A DNA stretch of 64,000 nt from Rufibacter immobilis. GTDB lineage: Bacteria > Bacteroidota > Bacteroidia > Cytophagales > Hymenobacteraceae. Below are positions 16,290 to 25,609 of this stretch, in pieces. The stretch covers positions 310,001 to 374,000 of the forward strand of contig NZ_RJJE01000009.1 in assembly GCF_003721565.1 (NCBI RefSeq), given 5' to 3'. How positions within the stretch are numbered: the first letter of the stretch is position 1; every line of letters begins with the position of its first letter. The notes under the pieces were generated by a model, which was not told the DNA's origin, did not search any database, and saw only the letters and a program-made list of their open reading frames with translations. The position numbers were made by a program, and so were the translations under genes.

Positions 16290-16535
16290 TTACTCCGTGG
16301 TTAGGGCTTTGTCCAGTTCATCGGGTGAGGGATTTTTCAGGGGAGCTTGCTCTCCTACCACCACCATGGGGAACCGGACTTTGCCGCGGTTCATGTCTTT
16401 GATGGCCTGCATGGCTTCGTCGGTTTGCTCTACGTTGATGTAGTCGTAGGCCACGTCATGGGTTTTGAAGTAGTCCTGGATGGCGATGGTCTTCTTGCAC
16501 CAATCGGCTCCGTACAGAATGGGTTTGGCAGCCAT
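16290..16535 (-). CDS. Glutaredoxin-like protein with a single active-site Cys
   Basis: An 81-residue thioredoxin-fold protein from the ATG at 16535 (MAAKPILYGADWCKKT); the longer upstream frame has no homology-like sequence. The active site reads W-C-K-K-T, so the second Cys of CxxC is replaced by Thr, giving a monothiol type. The cis-Pro loop is RFPMVVVGE. Such small glutaredoxins reduce mixed disulfides with low-molecular-weight thiols or handle Fe-S clusters; which applies here is unknown. The gene lies about 75 bases after the GT9 gene on the same strand. Confidence 0.8.
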   Translation of the reverse strand: MAAKPILYGADWCKKTIAIQDYFKTHDVAYDYINVEQTDEAMQAIKDMNRGKVRFPMVVVGEQAPLKNPSPDELDKALTTE

Positions 16536-16610
16536 AGCAGTTTCTGTTGTTCTGCCTTTGTTTACGTGCGAAAAGAGGAACCGGCTAAAAAACAGGAACT
16601 GAGGTTGCAC

Positions 16611-17627
16611 TTAGCGCTGCTGTTCCGGCACGGGCAAGGTAAAGTCAAAGTTGATCTCGCGCATGCAGCGGAAATGCCGCTGGGGGCATTGGGAATAGCC
16701 AATCTTGGAGCATGGCCGGCAATACAGATTCTTCACCTCCATCACCTCATAATCCTGCGTGTAGGGGTACATCCCGAAGGCCGGAACGGTATTCCCCCAG
16801 ATGCTGTAGATTTTCTTCTGGAAGGCTGCCGCAATGTGCATGAGCCCCGTGTCATGGCTGAACACGGCGCGGGCCTGCCGCACCAAAGAGGCCGAGCCGT
16901 TGAGGTTGTATTTCCCGCAGGCGTTATAGATGAAGGTTTGCTTCCCTCCCTCAGAGGCCTGGGAGCTATAGGGCTCAGAGGAAAAATACATCTCCACCAT
17001 TCTGCCCACCTCCAGGTCTTCCTTTCCGCCCAGCAACACAATAGGTCCGTTGATCTTCGCGCAGAGCTCAATGAGTCGGTCCACGGGCAGGCGCTTGGTG
17101 TAGTGCTGCGCCCCAATGGCCATGGCGTAGTACCCGTTCTGGTGCGTCTGGGGAAGCGTGTTCAGGTCTATTTCGTCTTGCTCCGGGATGAAATAATCCA
17201 GGCCTTTGCCGTCATTTTTCACGCCCAGCGGAGCCGCGGTGGCTAGGTAGCGGTCCACAATGTGCACGTCTGGCATCCGGTTGATTTTGAACTTCACCAG
17301 CAGCCACTTGCGGTAGTTTAGCTTATCAAAACTGCGGGCGGGGCGGCCCAGACGGGTTTTAAGGATGCGAGTGCGCAGGTTGTTGTGCAGATCCAGTACC
17401 AGATCATAGTTCTCGGCCTTGAGTTGCGCCAACAGGTCCTTCAAAGACTTCTCCAGGCAGAAGACTTTGTCTACGTACGGATTACTGGCGATGATATTCC
17501 GGAAGGCGGCTTTGGTGCAGAAATGCACTTCGGCGCCCGGCACCTGCTCCTTCACGCACCGGATGACCGGGGTGGTGAGCACAATATCGCCAATGGACGA
17601 GAACCGGATGATGAGGATTTTTTTCAA
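16611..17627 (-). CDS. Glycosyltransferase family 9 (heptosyltransferase-like)
   Basis: A 338-residue GT-B enzyme of the ADP-heptose:LPS heptosyltransferase family, acting on lipopolysaccharide inner core at the cytoplasmic membrane face. Typical features are the N-terminal ILIIRFSSIGDIVLTTPVIR, the mid-protein GAQHYTKRLPVDRLIELC and the donor-binding end VFSHDTGLMHIAAAFQKKI. A Cys-rich segment near the C-terminus (LYCRPCSKIGYSQCPQRHFRC) is common in Bacteroidota members. Whether heptose or another sugar is used cannot be read from the sequence. Confidence 0.9.
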   Translation of the reverse strand: MKKILIIRFSSIGDIVLTTPVIRCVKEQVPGAEVHFCTKAAFRNIIASNPYVDKVFCLEKSLKDLLAQLKAENYDLVLDLHNNLRTRILKTRLGRPARSFDKLNYRKWLLVKFKINRMPDVHIVDRYLATAAPLGVKNDGKGLDYFIPEQDEIDLNTLPQTHQNGYYAMAIGAQHYTKRLPVDRLIELCAKINGPIVLLGGKEDLEVGRMVEMYFSSEPYSSQASEGGKQTFIYNACGKYNLNGSASLVRQARAVFSHDTGLMHIAAAFQKKIYSIWGNTVPAFGMYPYTQDYEVMEVKNLYCRPCSKIGYSQCPQRHFRCMREINFDFTLPVPEQQR

Positions 17628-17747
17628 GCGAACTCCGTTTTTACCATGGGCAAAGGTACGGGTTTTCTGGGGTTATTTGCTTACGCTGGCTTATGTCTCT
17701 CTCTGCGCAACTTCCATCAACGCCTGACGCTTCCATTCTAAGATAGA

Positions 17748-17794
17748 AATGCGTTTAGGGGCTCTTTTTCCAAAAATAGCCCCTAAACGCATTT
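17748..17794. repeat. Palindromic repeat, full copy
   Basis: AAATGCG/CGCATTT outer arms are complementary, with one mismatch near the centre. It lies between the GT9 start and the stop of the M28 peptidase gene. Confidence 0.92.
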
Positions 17795-17814
17795 CTCTTA
17801 AGGAGGTAAAATAC

Positions 17815-19200
17815 TTACAACCCGTATTGATCAATCAAATAAACCAGCGCGGCCATGGAGGCGCCGCCTAGTTCCAGTTCGCGGCGGTTCACTTTGTCAA
17901 AGGTGTCGTTGGCGGTGTGGTGGATGTCAAAGTAGCGTTGGGAATCTGGCAGAAACCCGATGAGGGCCACGCGGTCATCTTTCAGCGGGCCAATGTCGGC
18001 ACCGCCGCCGTTGGGTTCAATGTCGTGGAGGCCGTAGGGAGCCAGCAAATTCTTCCAGGAAAGGGCCTTCTGGAAAGCCGCCTGGGTAGGAGCGGAAATC
18101 CCGAACCCGCGCGGTGTAAAGCCTCCCTCGTCTGACTCAATGGCGGCAATGTGTTTCTCGCCCTGCTTCTTGGCTATCTCTGCGTATTTGGTACCGCCGC
18201 GCAGACCGTTTTCCTCGTTCATGTACATCACGGCCCTAATGGTGCGCTTGGGTTTGTAGCCCATGGCCTTCATGAGGCGCAGCACCTCCATGGATTGTAC
18301 ACAGCCGGTGCCGTCGTCATGGGCGCCTTCGCCAATGTCCCAGCTGTCCAGGTGGCCGCCTACCACAATGATCTCATCTGGTTTTTCCGTGCCTTTGATT
18401 TCGCCAATCACGTTGTAGCTGAGCACGTCTGGGAGCCACTGCGGGTTCATGCGCAGATGGAACTGCAACTTGTCGTCTTCCTTGAGCAGTTTGCTGAGCA
18501 GATCTGCACCTTTGGGACTGATGGCCACGGCCGGAATCCTGGGTGCTCCCTCGGCGTACCGTAAACCACCTGTGTGCGGAAAATCGTCGGTATTGGAAGC
18601 CATGGAACGCACCACCACGCCCACGGCCCCTAAACGGCCTGCCTCAGACGGGCCGCTGGAACGCTGGTCTACGGCACCGCGGTAGGCATCCATGGTATTG
18701 ATATGGGTTTGGTCAAAGGCCCTCCCGAAGAACACAATCTTGCCCTGCACCTTTTTCTTGCCCAGCTTTTTTAGTTCGTCTATGCTTTGCACCTCCACTA
18801 CCTCGGCGGTAAGCCCGTTGGCAGGCGTGGCCACGGAGCCACCCAGCGCCAGCACCTGCACTTCACGGGTAGGCGTAATTCTGGAGTTCACAATGGCCGC
18901 GTATTCTTTCTCGCCGCGCACCCAATGCGGCACCATCACTTCTTGCAGGTACACACGGTCTAGCCCCATTTCACCCATCTCCTGGCGCGCCCATTCCACG
19001 GCGGCCGCAGCCTGCGGCGATCCGCTTAACCGGGCCCCAATGCGGCTGGTGAGGTAGCGCAACTGTTCATAGCTCTGTCCTTGGCTAAGGGCCATGTCAT
19101 AGATTTTCCGGATGTGCAATGAGTCCTGGTTCTGGGCACTGGCCGCCAGTGGCAAACTGATGGCCGCCGCCAAGGCGATCTTTCTGAGGGAATAAAGCAT
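17815..19200 (-). CDS. Secreted M28 family zinc peptidase
   Basis: A 461-residue exported aminopeptidase or carboxypeptidase Q-like enzyme. The ATG at 19200 gives a proper signal peptide (MLYSLRKIALAAAISLPLAASA); the longer frame is rejected. A PA-type insert is followed by the di-zinc M28 domain: ligands in GGHLDSWDIG and GAHDDGTG, catalytic Glu in NEENGLRGG, a further ligand in ESDEGG, and a late His in DIHHTANDTFD. Probably periplasmic peptide degradation. Monocistronic in appearance. Confidence 0.92.
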   Translation of the reverse strand: MLYSLRKIALAAAISLPLAASAQNQDSLHIRKIYDMALSQGQSYEQLRYLTSRIGARLSGSPQAAAAVEWARQEMGEMGLDRVYLQEVMVPHWVRGEKEYAAIVNSRITPTREVQVLALGGSVATPANGLTAEVVEVQSIDELKKLGKKKVQGKIVFFGRAFDQTHINTMDAYRGAVDQRSSGPSEAGRLGAVGVVVRSMASNTDDFPHTGGLRYAEGAPRIPAVAISPKGADLLSKLLKEDDKLQFHLRMNPQWLPDVLSYNVIGEIKGTEKPDEIIVVGGHLDSWDIGEGAHDDGTGCVQSMEVLRLMKAMGYKPKRTIRAVMYMNEENGLRGGTKYAEIAKKQGEKHIAAIESDEGGFTPRGFGISAPTQAAFQKALSWKNLLAPYGLHDIEPNGGGADIGPLKDDRVALIGFLPDSQRYFDIHHTANDTFDKVNRRELELGGASMAALVYLIDQYGL

Positions 19201-19342
19201 GTTTGTTGTGAGGTAAGAATCTGAACCGCGAGTTACAACACAGACGCCAGAAATTGAAATGCGGCAAGCACAATTTACAGTCACTGTTGGGATGGTTCTA
19301 TTTCATAAACACACGCCGTTACGGTGCAACTGTATCAAATAT

Positions 19343-19379
19343 AAAACTCCTCACCTGCCAAAGGCAGATGAGGAGTTTT
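19343..19379. terminator. Intrinsic terminator of the ABC-F gene
   Basis: AAAACTCCTCA pairs with TGAGGAGTTTT, with a second inner stem CTGCC/GGCAG. It lies 22 bases after the ABC-F stop on the minus strand. Confidence 0.85.
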
Positions 19380-19400
19380 CATATCTAATCAGTTTCAGGC

Positions 19401-21047
19401 TTAGCTGGCTACAGTCTTTCTTTCAATCTCTCTAAGATTTTCCATTTTCTTGTTGCGTAGGAAGCCGTTGATGTCTTCAAAGTGCTCCCGTATGCGCTTG
19501 TTCCCGAACTCAAATACTTTTTCGGCCAGGCCGTCCAGGAAGTCACGGTCGTGGGAAACCAGAATCAACGTGCCGTCAAAGGCTTTGAGCGCGTCTTTCA
19601 GGATGTCCTTGGTTTTGATGTCCAGGTGGTTGGTGGGCTCATCCAGAATCAAGAGGTTCACGGGTTGCAGGAGCAGTTTGATCATGGCCAGACGGGTTTT
19701 CTCCCCGCCAGACAGCATTTTCACTTTCTTCTCCACGGCATCGCCGCTGAACATGAAGGCTCCCAGAATGTCTTTGATCTTGGTACGCACCTCGCCCACG
19801 GCAATCTGGTCAATGGTCTGGAAGATGGTCAGGTCCTCGTCCAGCAAGGATGCCTGGTTCTGCGCGAAGTAACCCACCAGGCAGTTATGGCCCAGTTGCA
19901 GCTTGCCTTCGTAGTCAATTTCGCCCATGATGGCTTTGATGAGCGTAGATTTCCCCTCGCCGTTCTTGCCCACAAAGGCCACTTTCTCGCCGCGCTCAAT
20001 GGTCAGAGAAGCATCTTTGAATACCGTGTGGTCGCCGTATTTCTTGGTGAGTTCCTCCACAATGACCGGGTAATTACCGGAACGCGGGGCGGGCGGGAAT
20101 TTGAGGCTCAGCGCCGAGGTATCTACCTCGTCTACCTCAATCAGCTCCATTTTCTCCAGCATCTTCACCCTGGACTGTACCTGAAGGGTTTTGGAGTACG
20201 TACCCTTGAAACGTTCAATAAACGCCGTGATGTCGGCAATTTCTTTCTGCTGGTCATCATACTGGCGCTGCTGTTGCTCGCGGCGCTCTTTGCGCAACTG
20301 TAAATACTGGGTGTACGGCACCTTGTAGTCATAGATGCGGCCCATGGTTACCTCAATGGTGCGGTTGGTGATGTTGTCCACGAAGGTTTTATCATGGGAA
20401 ATAACGATCACGGCTTTGGCGTTGTTGATGAGGAAATCCTCCAGCCACTGCACAGATTCAATGTCCAGGTGGTTGGTGGGCTCATCCAGCAGGATCAAAT
20501 CTGGTTTCTGCAGCAGGATTTTGGCCAGCTCAATGCGCATGCGCCAGCCCCCGCTGAACTCGCTGGTGTTGCGGGTGAAATCGGGGCGCAGGAAGCCCAG
20601 GCCCAAGAGGGTTTTCTCTACCTCGGCATCGAAGTTGATTTCCTCAATGGAGTAGTATTTCTCACTCAGTTCAGAAACCTCCTCAATCAGCTTCATGTAG
20701 TCGTCAGACTCATAGTCGGTGCGGGTTTCCAGTTGGGTGTTGAGCTCCTCCATTCTGGTTTTCATCTCCAGAATATTCCCGAAGGCTTTGGAGGCTTCCT
20801 CAAACACCGTGCTCTCGTCTTTGGTGAGCAGGTGCTGGGGCAGGTAAGCGATCACGGCATCTTTGGGCGCCGACACTTTGCCTTTGGTAGGCTTGTTTAC
20901 CCCCGCAATGATCTTGAGCAGGGTAGATTTACCGGCGCCGTTCTTGCCCATGAGGGCGATACGGTCGGTTTCATTGATGTTAAAAGTGACGTTACTGAAC
21001 AAAGCCGCGCCGTTGAACTCAACGGAGACCGAATCAACTGAAATCAT
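19401..21047 (-). CDS. ABC-F family ATPase
   Basis: A 548-residue protein of two ABC ATPase domains without membrane segments, the ABC-F layout; such proteins act on the ribosome in translation or antibiotic resistance. The first domain has Walker A GKNGAGKST, signature FSGGWRMRIEL and LDEPTNHLDIES; the second has GKNGEGKST, LSGGEKTRLAM and LDEPTNHLDIKT. The P-site tRNA interaction motif region lies between them (about 240-300, charged YLQLRKERREQQQRQYDDQQ). The subtype was not resolved; it is closest to the YkpA/YdiF/Uup-like housekeeping groups. Confidence 0.92.
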   Translation of the reverse strand: MISVDSVSVEFNGAALFSNVTFNINETDRIALMGKNGAGKSTLLKIIAGVNKPTKGKVSAPKDAVIAYLPQHLLTKDESTVFEEASKAFGNILEMKTRMEELNTQLETRTDYESDDYMKLIEEVSELSEKYYSIEEINFDAEVEKTLLGLGFLRPDFTRNTSEFSGGWRMRIELAKILLQKPDLILLDEPTNHLDIESVQWLEDFLINNAKAVIVISHDKTFVDNITNRTIEVTMGRIYDYKVPYTQYLQLRKERREQQQRQYDDQQKEIADITAFIERFKGTYSKTLQVQSRVKMLEKMELIEVDEVDTSALSLKFPPAPRSGNYPVIVEELTKKYGDHTVFKDASLTIERGEKVAFVGKNGEGKSTLIKAIMGEIDYEGKLQLGHNCLVGYFAQNQASLLDEDLTIFQTIDQIAVGEVRTKIKDILGAFMFSGDAVEKKVKMLSGGEKTRLAMIKLLLQPVNLLILDEPTNHLDIKTKDILKDALKAFDGTLILVSHDRDFLDGLAEKVFEFGNKRIREHFEDINGFLRNKKMENLREIERKTVAS

Positions 21048-21173
21048 GGTGCGTTATAAAAATAGGAACACAAAGATACGATATAAATTTCCGGTTTAAG
21101 GCGGCTCCGCCACGCCGCAAAAGCACATTTCCTATCCCGAAAGCCAGACAACACCATTTCGGGCCGCTTTGCT

Positions 21174-21211
21174 CCCGTTTAGCGGCTCTTTTTCCTAAAA
21201 CAGGCCTAAAA
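21174..21211. repeat. Degenerate palindromic repeat
   Basis: CCCGTTTAGCGGCTC-T5 on the left; the right side, CAGGCCTAAAATA, is decayed. It lies in the leader between the divergent ABC-F and subtilase genes. Confidence 0.55.
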
Positions 21212-21333
21212 TAAAGGCGCCTGCGTACAAGGGGGTTTCTATGAAACTTTGTACCTTTTCAGAAAGAATAAATCCACTTCTCAGAAACCTGCCGCTCCAC
21301 AAAACAGGCTTGGTATTTGATACAAACTACAGC

Positions 21334-23001
21334 ATGAAAACTCCAAAGAAAAAAATAGCAGGGGTGTCATTGAGTCTGCTCCTTCTGGGAGTGACCCTGC
21401 ACCCAGCGTTGGCGCAGGACGACCCGGTTAGCTCAGTCTCGGCGTTTGACAAGAGCCTGTTGAACTGGTACAACCTGGATCCCGTGCAAGACAACGTGCA
21501 GGGTGCCAGCGTGAACAGAGCCTACAAAGAACTCCTCGTTAATAAAAAACCGAAGAAAACCATTGTAGTGGCCGTGATAGACAGCGGCGTAGACATTTTC
21601 CATGAAGACCTCAAAGGCAAGATCTGGACCAACACCAAAGAGGTAGCCGGCAACGGACAGGACGATGACAACAACGGTTACGTAGACGATGTGCACGGCT
21701 GGGGCTTTCTGGGAAACGCCCAAGGCGAGAACATCCGCTATGAAACCTATGAATACGTGCGCCTGCTGCGCAAACTGGCTCCCACGTACCAAAATGTAAG
21801 CTCTATCTCAGAAGTCCCGCTGGCGCAGCAGCCGGAATATAAAACCTACCTGCGCAGCAAAGAGGCCTACGAGAAACAGCTGGCCAATTATCAGAAAACC
21901 CGGGCCACGCTCGCAGATTTTGAGCAGTCCCTGCTGGCCGTCCAGGCCGTGTTAGCCGAGCACCTCAAGACGAAGGAATTCACGCTGGAAGACGTGAAGC
22001 GCATTTCGTCTAAAGACCCCAACGTGATGCGGGCCCGCCAATGGATGATGGGCACCCAGAGCCAGGGCCTCACCCCAGATGCCTTCTACAAATACAAAGA
22101 ACACGTAGACACGTTCCTGGACAAGCACCTTAACCTGGAGTTCAACCCCCGCGCGGTCATCGCAGACAATCCTGAGTCTATCACAGACCGCAAGTACGGC
22201 AACAATGATGTGGCGGGTCCCAGACCTAACCACGGCACGCCTGTTTCGGGGCTTATTGCCGGTGTGCGCGGGAACAACCTGGGCATAGACGGCATTGCCG
22301 AAGACGTGCAGATCATGGCGCTCCGGGCCGTGCCCGAAGGCGATGAGCGGGACAAAGACATTGCCCTGGCCATCAGGTACGCGGTAGACAACGGGGCCCA
22401 TATCATCAACATGAGTTTCGGGAAGGGGTTCTCGCCGCAGAAGCAGTTTGTGGACGAAGCCGTGAAATATGCCGAGTCTAAGAACGTGCTGCTGGTGCAC
22501 GCCGCCGGCAACGAAGCCTCCAACAATGACGAGGTGCCCCACTACCCCACCAGAACCCTGGAAAACGGCTCCCAAATCAGAAGCTGGATTGAAGTGGGCG
22601 CCACTTCCAAAGCCCTGGGCAAAGACCTGGTGGGCAGTTTCTCCAACTACGGAAAGCAGACCGTAGACTTGTTTGCGCCCGGCGTAGACATTGTGTCTTT
22701 GGCGCCGCAGAACCAGTACAACAAGATGGACGGTACCAGTTTCTCCACCCCGGTAGTAAGCGGAGTAGCGGCCCTGGTTTGGTCACATTACCCAGAACTG
22801 ACCGCCGCCGAACTGAAAGACGTCCTCCTGAAATCGGTAAACACGTACCCCAAGGAAACCGCCCTCTCCCCTAGTGACAAGCCCGAGGCCAGAAAGAAAA
22901 TCAAGCTTTCTGAACTGTCGGTTACTGGGGGGCTGGTGAATGCCTACAATGCCTTGGTGCTGGCAGAAAAAGTGGTAAGCGCTAAAAAGGCAAAAAGTTA
23001 A
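21334..23001 (+). CDS. Secreted subtilisin-like serine peptidase (S8)
   Basis: A 555-residue exported protease from the ATG at 21334, which gives a clean signal peptide ending HPALAQ. Catalytic residues: Asp in VAVIDSGVDIFHEDL (about 81), His in NHGTPVSGL (about 300), Ser in DGTSFSTPVVSG (about 469), and oxyanion Asn in HAAGNEASN (about 392). Between Asp and His is a long insert of about 200 residues, much of it helical (YKTYLRSKEAYEKQLANYQK), seen in several Bacteroidota S8 proteins. No T9SS sorting domain is present, so it is probably periplasmic or outer-membrane associated. A strong terminator follows. Confidence 0.94.
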   Translation: MKTPKKKIAGVSLSLLLLGVTLHPALAQDDPVSSVSAFDKSLLNWYNLDPVQDNVQGASVNRAYKELLVNKKPKKTIVVAVIDSGVDIFHEDLKGKIWTNTKEVAGNGQDDDNNGYVDDVHGWGFLGNAQGENIRYETYEYVRLLRKLAPTYQNVSSISEVPLAQQPEYKTYLRSKEAYEKQLANYQKTRATLADFEQSLLAVQAVLAEHLKTKEFTLEDVKRISSKDPNVMRARQWMMGTQSQGLTPDAFYKYKEHVDTFLDKHLNLEFNPRAVIADNPESITDRKYGNNDVAGPRPNHGTPVSGLIAGVRGNNLGIDGIAEDVQIMALRAVPEGDERDKDIALAIRYAVDNGAHIINMSFGKGFSPQKQFVDEAVKYAESKNVLLVHAAGNEASNNDEVPHYPTRTLENGSQIRSWIEVGATSKALGKDLVGSFSNYGKQTVDLFAPGVDIVSLAPQNQYNKMDGTSFSTPVVSGVAALVWSHYPELTAAELKDVLLKSVNTYPKETALSPSDKPEARKKIKLSELSVTGGLVNAYNALVLAEKVVSAKKAKS

Positions 23002-23024
23002 TTCCTGTTTCCTTCCCGTTTCCT

Positions 23025-23067
23025 AAACGGCACCGCCCCTGGTCTAACTCCAGGGGCGGTGCCGTTT
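23025..23067. terminator. Perfect 18-bp terminator after the S8 peptidase
   Basis: The stem begins AAACGGCACCGCCCCTGG and is matched exactly after a 7-base loop, ending in TTTT. It fuses with a degenerate palindromic repeat immediately downstream. Confidence 0.88.
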
Positions 23068-23101
23068 TAGCCCTGTTTTGAGAAAAAGAGCCGCTAAACG
23101 C
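23061..23101. repeat. Degenerate palindromic repeat
   Basis: CCGTTTTAGCCCTG on the left, AGAGCCGCTAAACG on the right. The left arm overlaps the terminator's right arm. The rest of the 300-base gap holds only the promoter-like box at 23263. Confidence 0.6.
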
Positions 23102-23262
23102 AAAAGAAATATCAGCCAATTCAGGCTTCGCAAGAATTGTTTTCCGCTGTAAAAAAGGCTTCCTGCTACACCTAATCCAGTTTTTACCACGGCTAAGCTT
23201 ATTTGAAAAGTTCTGTTTTGCAGGAAAATTTAATTTGGTGTAAAAAAGAACAAATTATAGTT

Positions 23263-23270
23263 TATATTTG
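23263..23270 (+). promoter_or_regulatory. Candidate -7 box (TATATTTG)
   Basis: Exact match to the Bacteroidota -7 consensus TAnnTTTG, 40 bases before the next gene. A TTTG upstream at 23234 is 25 bases away, longer than usual. Confidence 0.45.
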
Positions 23271-23310
23271 TCTAACCTACCAAATAGACCTTCCATACTA
23301 TAACTTTTAC

Positions 23311-23607
23311 ATGAAACGTTTGCTAAAAAAGGCCATCACGCCCTTCTTGCCATCCTACCAGGTAGTTTGCACCACTTACCAAATCATCCCTGGTTTGCCT
23401 ATCACCAAGAAACTCTCTACCCATTCTTTTGAGAAAGGGGCCGCCAAAGAAGCGAAAGAGTTTTACGGCAAAGTGATTTCCTCAGACATCACCAAAAAAC
23501 TGGCTCCGGTGGAGGTTCAACTGCGCGTGGCGGGCATCACGCTAAAGAAAGCCCACTTCGGACCTATTGAGAATCTGGATAAGTCAAAAATTCAGACAGT
23601 AGGTTAA
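23311..23607 (+). CDS. Hypothetical small basic protein
   Basis: A 98-residue protein from the ATG at 23311; a longer frame from 23203 would overlap the promoter-like box and is not preferred. It is Lys-rich, starts MKRLLKKAITPFLPSY, and has no signal peptide, membrane segment or family that I recognise. It stands alone with its own promoter-like box and a strong terminator, so it is probably a real expressed gene. Confidence 0.6.
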   Translation: MKRLLKKAITPFLPSYQVVCTTYQIIPGLPITKKLSTHSFEKGAAKEAKEFYGKVISSDITKKLAPVEVQLRVAGITLKKAHFGPIENLDKSKIQTVG

Positions 23608-23636
23608 TTTCCGGCCTCCCTTCTTCCTTACAACAG

Positions 23637-23668
23637 CAAGTCCTTCCTGCACAAACAGGAAGGACTTG
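23637..23668. terminator. Intrinsic terminator of the small basic protein gene
   Basis: CAAGTCCTTCCTG pairs exactly with CAGGAAGGACTTG over a 6-base loop, followed by TTGCGTTT. Confidence 0.85.
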
Positions 23669-23690
23669 TTGCGTTTAACTGGCCGGGCTT

Positions 23691-23729
23691 GCGTTTAGCG
23701 GCTCCTTTTCTGAAAACACGGCAAAACGC
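23691..23729. repeat. Degenerate palindromic repeat
   Basis: GCGTTTAGCGGCTCC-T4 on the left, CACGGCAAAACGC on the right. Confidence 0.6.
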
Positions 23730-23806
23730 CTGTTATACAATAGTTTTGCTTGCCAAGATTCCCCAACTTTGCGCTTGGTTATTCTACATTCTATCCTAAA
23801 CCTTTT

Positions 23807-24535
23807 ATGATTAAAAAAATTACGTACCTCTTCTTCTTTCTATTCTTACCTTTTGGAGCTGTTCATGCCCAAATCACGCTTCTTCCTAAAGCCGGGGTCA
23901 CATTTACCAGTTATACATTTGGGCGCTTTCCTGAGCAGCGGGTAGAGGAAACGTATGAGCCAGGCGTTGTGGCGGGCGTGGCCCTGAACATACCCGTCAC
24001 CAGATGGCCATGGTTGTCCGTTTAGCCAGAAATCAATTTTCTTCATAAAAGGCATGGGTATCAAACTTTTGAGACACTCCCATTCTTGCCTGAGGTAGAG
24101 GTTGCCTTCATGAAGCAGAAGAGAAGGCTGTCTTATTTGGAAGTACCCATTCTTCTTAAGGCCACGCTTCAAAAAACGAAATGGTGTACTTACCTTAATG
24201 CAGGACCTTCGCTGGGCTACGCCATGGCAGGTAAATCCAAATCAGGGGACCTAAAATCAGACTATAACTTTAGCCAGAGCAACCGTCTGGAGCTGAGTTT
24301 GCAGGGAGGGGCAGGTTTTGGGGTCTCCTTGGGCAGCGGCACTCTGCTTCTGGATGCGCGGTACTTCTTTGGTTTAACGCACCTTGTGAAAGAGTTTGAT
24401 GGCCCTATTTCTATTGACATTCCGGGGGAAGAACCCTTTACCACAAACGTTCACCTAGACGCCGACCAAAAAAGCCGGGTACTCAGTTTCACCCTGGGCT
24501 ACGCCTTTCCATTGTCTGCCATTGCGTCAAAATAA
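23807..24535 (+). pseudogene. Outer-membrane beta-barrel gene (PorT-like) with in-frame stop
   Basis: The frame from the ATG at 23807 starts with a signal peptide (MIKKITYLFFFLFLPFGAVHAQ) and typical barrel start ITLLPKAGVTFTSYTF. It hits TAG at 24023-24025, then continues in the same frame for 170 codons (PEINFLHKRHGYQTF ... LEVPILLKATL ... VLSFTLGYAFPLSAI), which completes a normal PorT/OMP_b-brl_2 porin-like protein of about 242 residues. In relatives the position before PEI is usually Gln, so a single CAG to TAG change explains it. No frameshift is needed. The rest is well preserved, so the inactivation looks recent or the stop may be read through. Confidence 0.8.
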
Positions 24536-24581
24536 ACTGCTACAGCCAAAGCCGTCACTCTCCTTTATATTTCCCCAAATG

Positions 24582-24622
24582 AAAGAGCCCGGAAACATTT
24601 TGCGTTTCCGGGCTCTTTTTCT
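24582..24622. terminator. Bidirectional terminator
   Basis: AAAGAGCCCGGAAAC pairs exactly with GTTTCCGGGCTCTTT over 7 bases, with A and T tracts on the two sides; it lies between the convergent barrel pseudogene and surE. Confidence 0.88.
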
Positions 24623-24642
24623 GAAAACGGGTTAAAAACAGC

Positions 24643-25476
24643 TTATCCTTCGGCAGCGCCGCTTTCTGGGGTTTTGGAGCCTGGCGTGGGTTTGGCGGCG
24701 GGGTTGAGGTTCCACTCATTGTTGAGCAGGCTGATGGCGTGGTTGGCGGTCATATCAAACTGACAAGGTACCACAGACACATAGTTCTGGGCCAGGGCAG
24801 CTTCATCGGTGTCTTCGCCTTTGTCAAAGTTCACGAAGTTGCCGGTGAGCCAGAAATAGCTTCGGCCGCGGGGGTCTGTGCGCTCGTCAAACTCCTCTTC
24901 CCACTTGGCGCGGGCCTGGCGGCACACTTTGATGCCCGCAATGGGCTGTTCAGATTTCTTGGGGAAATTGACGTTGAGGGCTACCCCGGCCGGAATCCCG
25001 AATTCGAGCGCCTGACGGGTAATCCGTTCCACATATTCCTCGGTGTGGGAGAAGTCAATGTCATGGCCGTAGTCGCAGAGGGAGAATCCAATGGCGGGCA
25101 GGCCCTCAATGGCCGCCTCAATGGCCGCCGACATGGTGCCCGAGTACAGCACACTAATGCTGGAGTTGGAGCCGTGGTTGATGCCGCTCACCACCAGATC
25201 AGGTTTGCGGTCTCTGAGCACGTGGTGTTTGGCCAGCTTCACGCAGTCGGCGGGGGTGCCGGAGCACTCATAGGACTCCACGTCTGAGAAAGCCAGGGAT
25301 TTGTCCAGGCGGAGCGTGTTCCCGATGGTGATGGCGTGGCCCATACCCGACTGCGGTCCGTCTGGGGCTACCACCACCACTTCGCCTATGCGCTGCATCA
25401 CCTTCACCAGCGTGTGAATACCGGGGGCCGTGATGCCGTCATCGTTTGAAACTAAAATTAAGGGCTTCTTCTCCAT
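24643..25476 (-). CDS. surE: 5'/3'-nucleotidase SurE
   Basis: A 277-residue acid phosphatase that removes phosphate from nucleoside 5'- and 3'-monophosphates. The N-terminal ILVSNDDGITAPGI carries the metal-binding Asp-Asp pair; further typical parts are PDGPQSGMGHAITIG and GINHGSNSSISVLYSGTMSA. The C-terminal 20 residues (AAKPTPGSKTPESGAAEG) are a low-complexity tail beyond the usual family end. The gene is divergent from a lipoprotein gene, with 130 bases between them. Confidence 0.95.
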   Translation of the reverse strand: MEKKPLILVSNDDGITAPGIHTLVKVMQRIGEVVVVAPDGPQSGMGHAITIGNTLRLDKSLAFSDVESYECSGTPADCVKLAKHHVLRDRKPDLVVSGINHGSNSSISVLYSGTMSAAIEAAIEGLPAIGFSLCDYGHDIDFSHTEEYVERITRQALEFGIPAGVALNVNFPKKSEQPIAGIKVCRQARAKWEEEFDERTDPRGRSYFWLTGNFVNFDKGEDTDEAALAQNYVSVVPCQFDMTANHAISLLNNEWNLNPAAKPTPGSKTPESGAAEG

Positions 25477-25609
25477 AGTTCAAGTTATTTTGCGCTGCCA
25501 AATTACCTTGAATACGCACCATCGCCAAAAATGTGGAGGGCAACTTGTGCCTATGGGTTGCGTTATGCGCAAAGAACTCCTACCTATGCCCCTGTAAACC
25601 ATTACGTAC

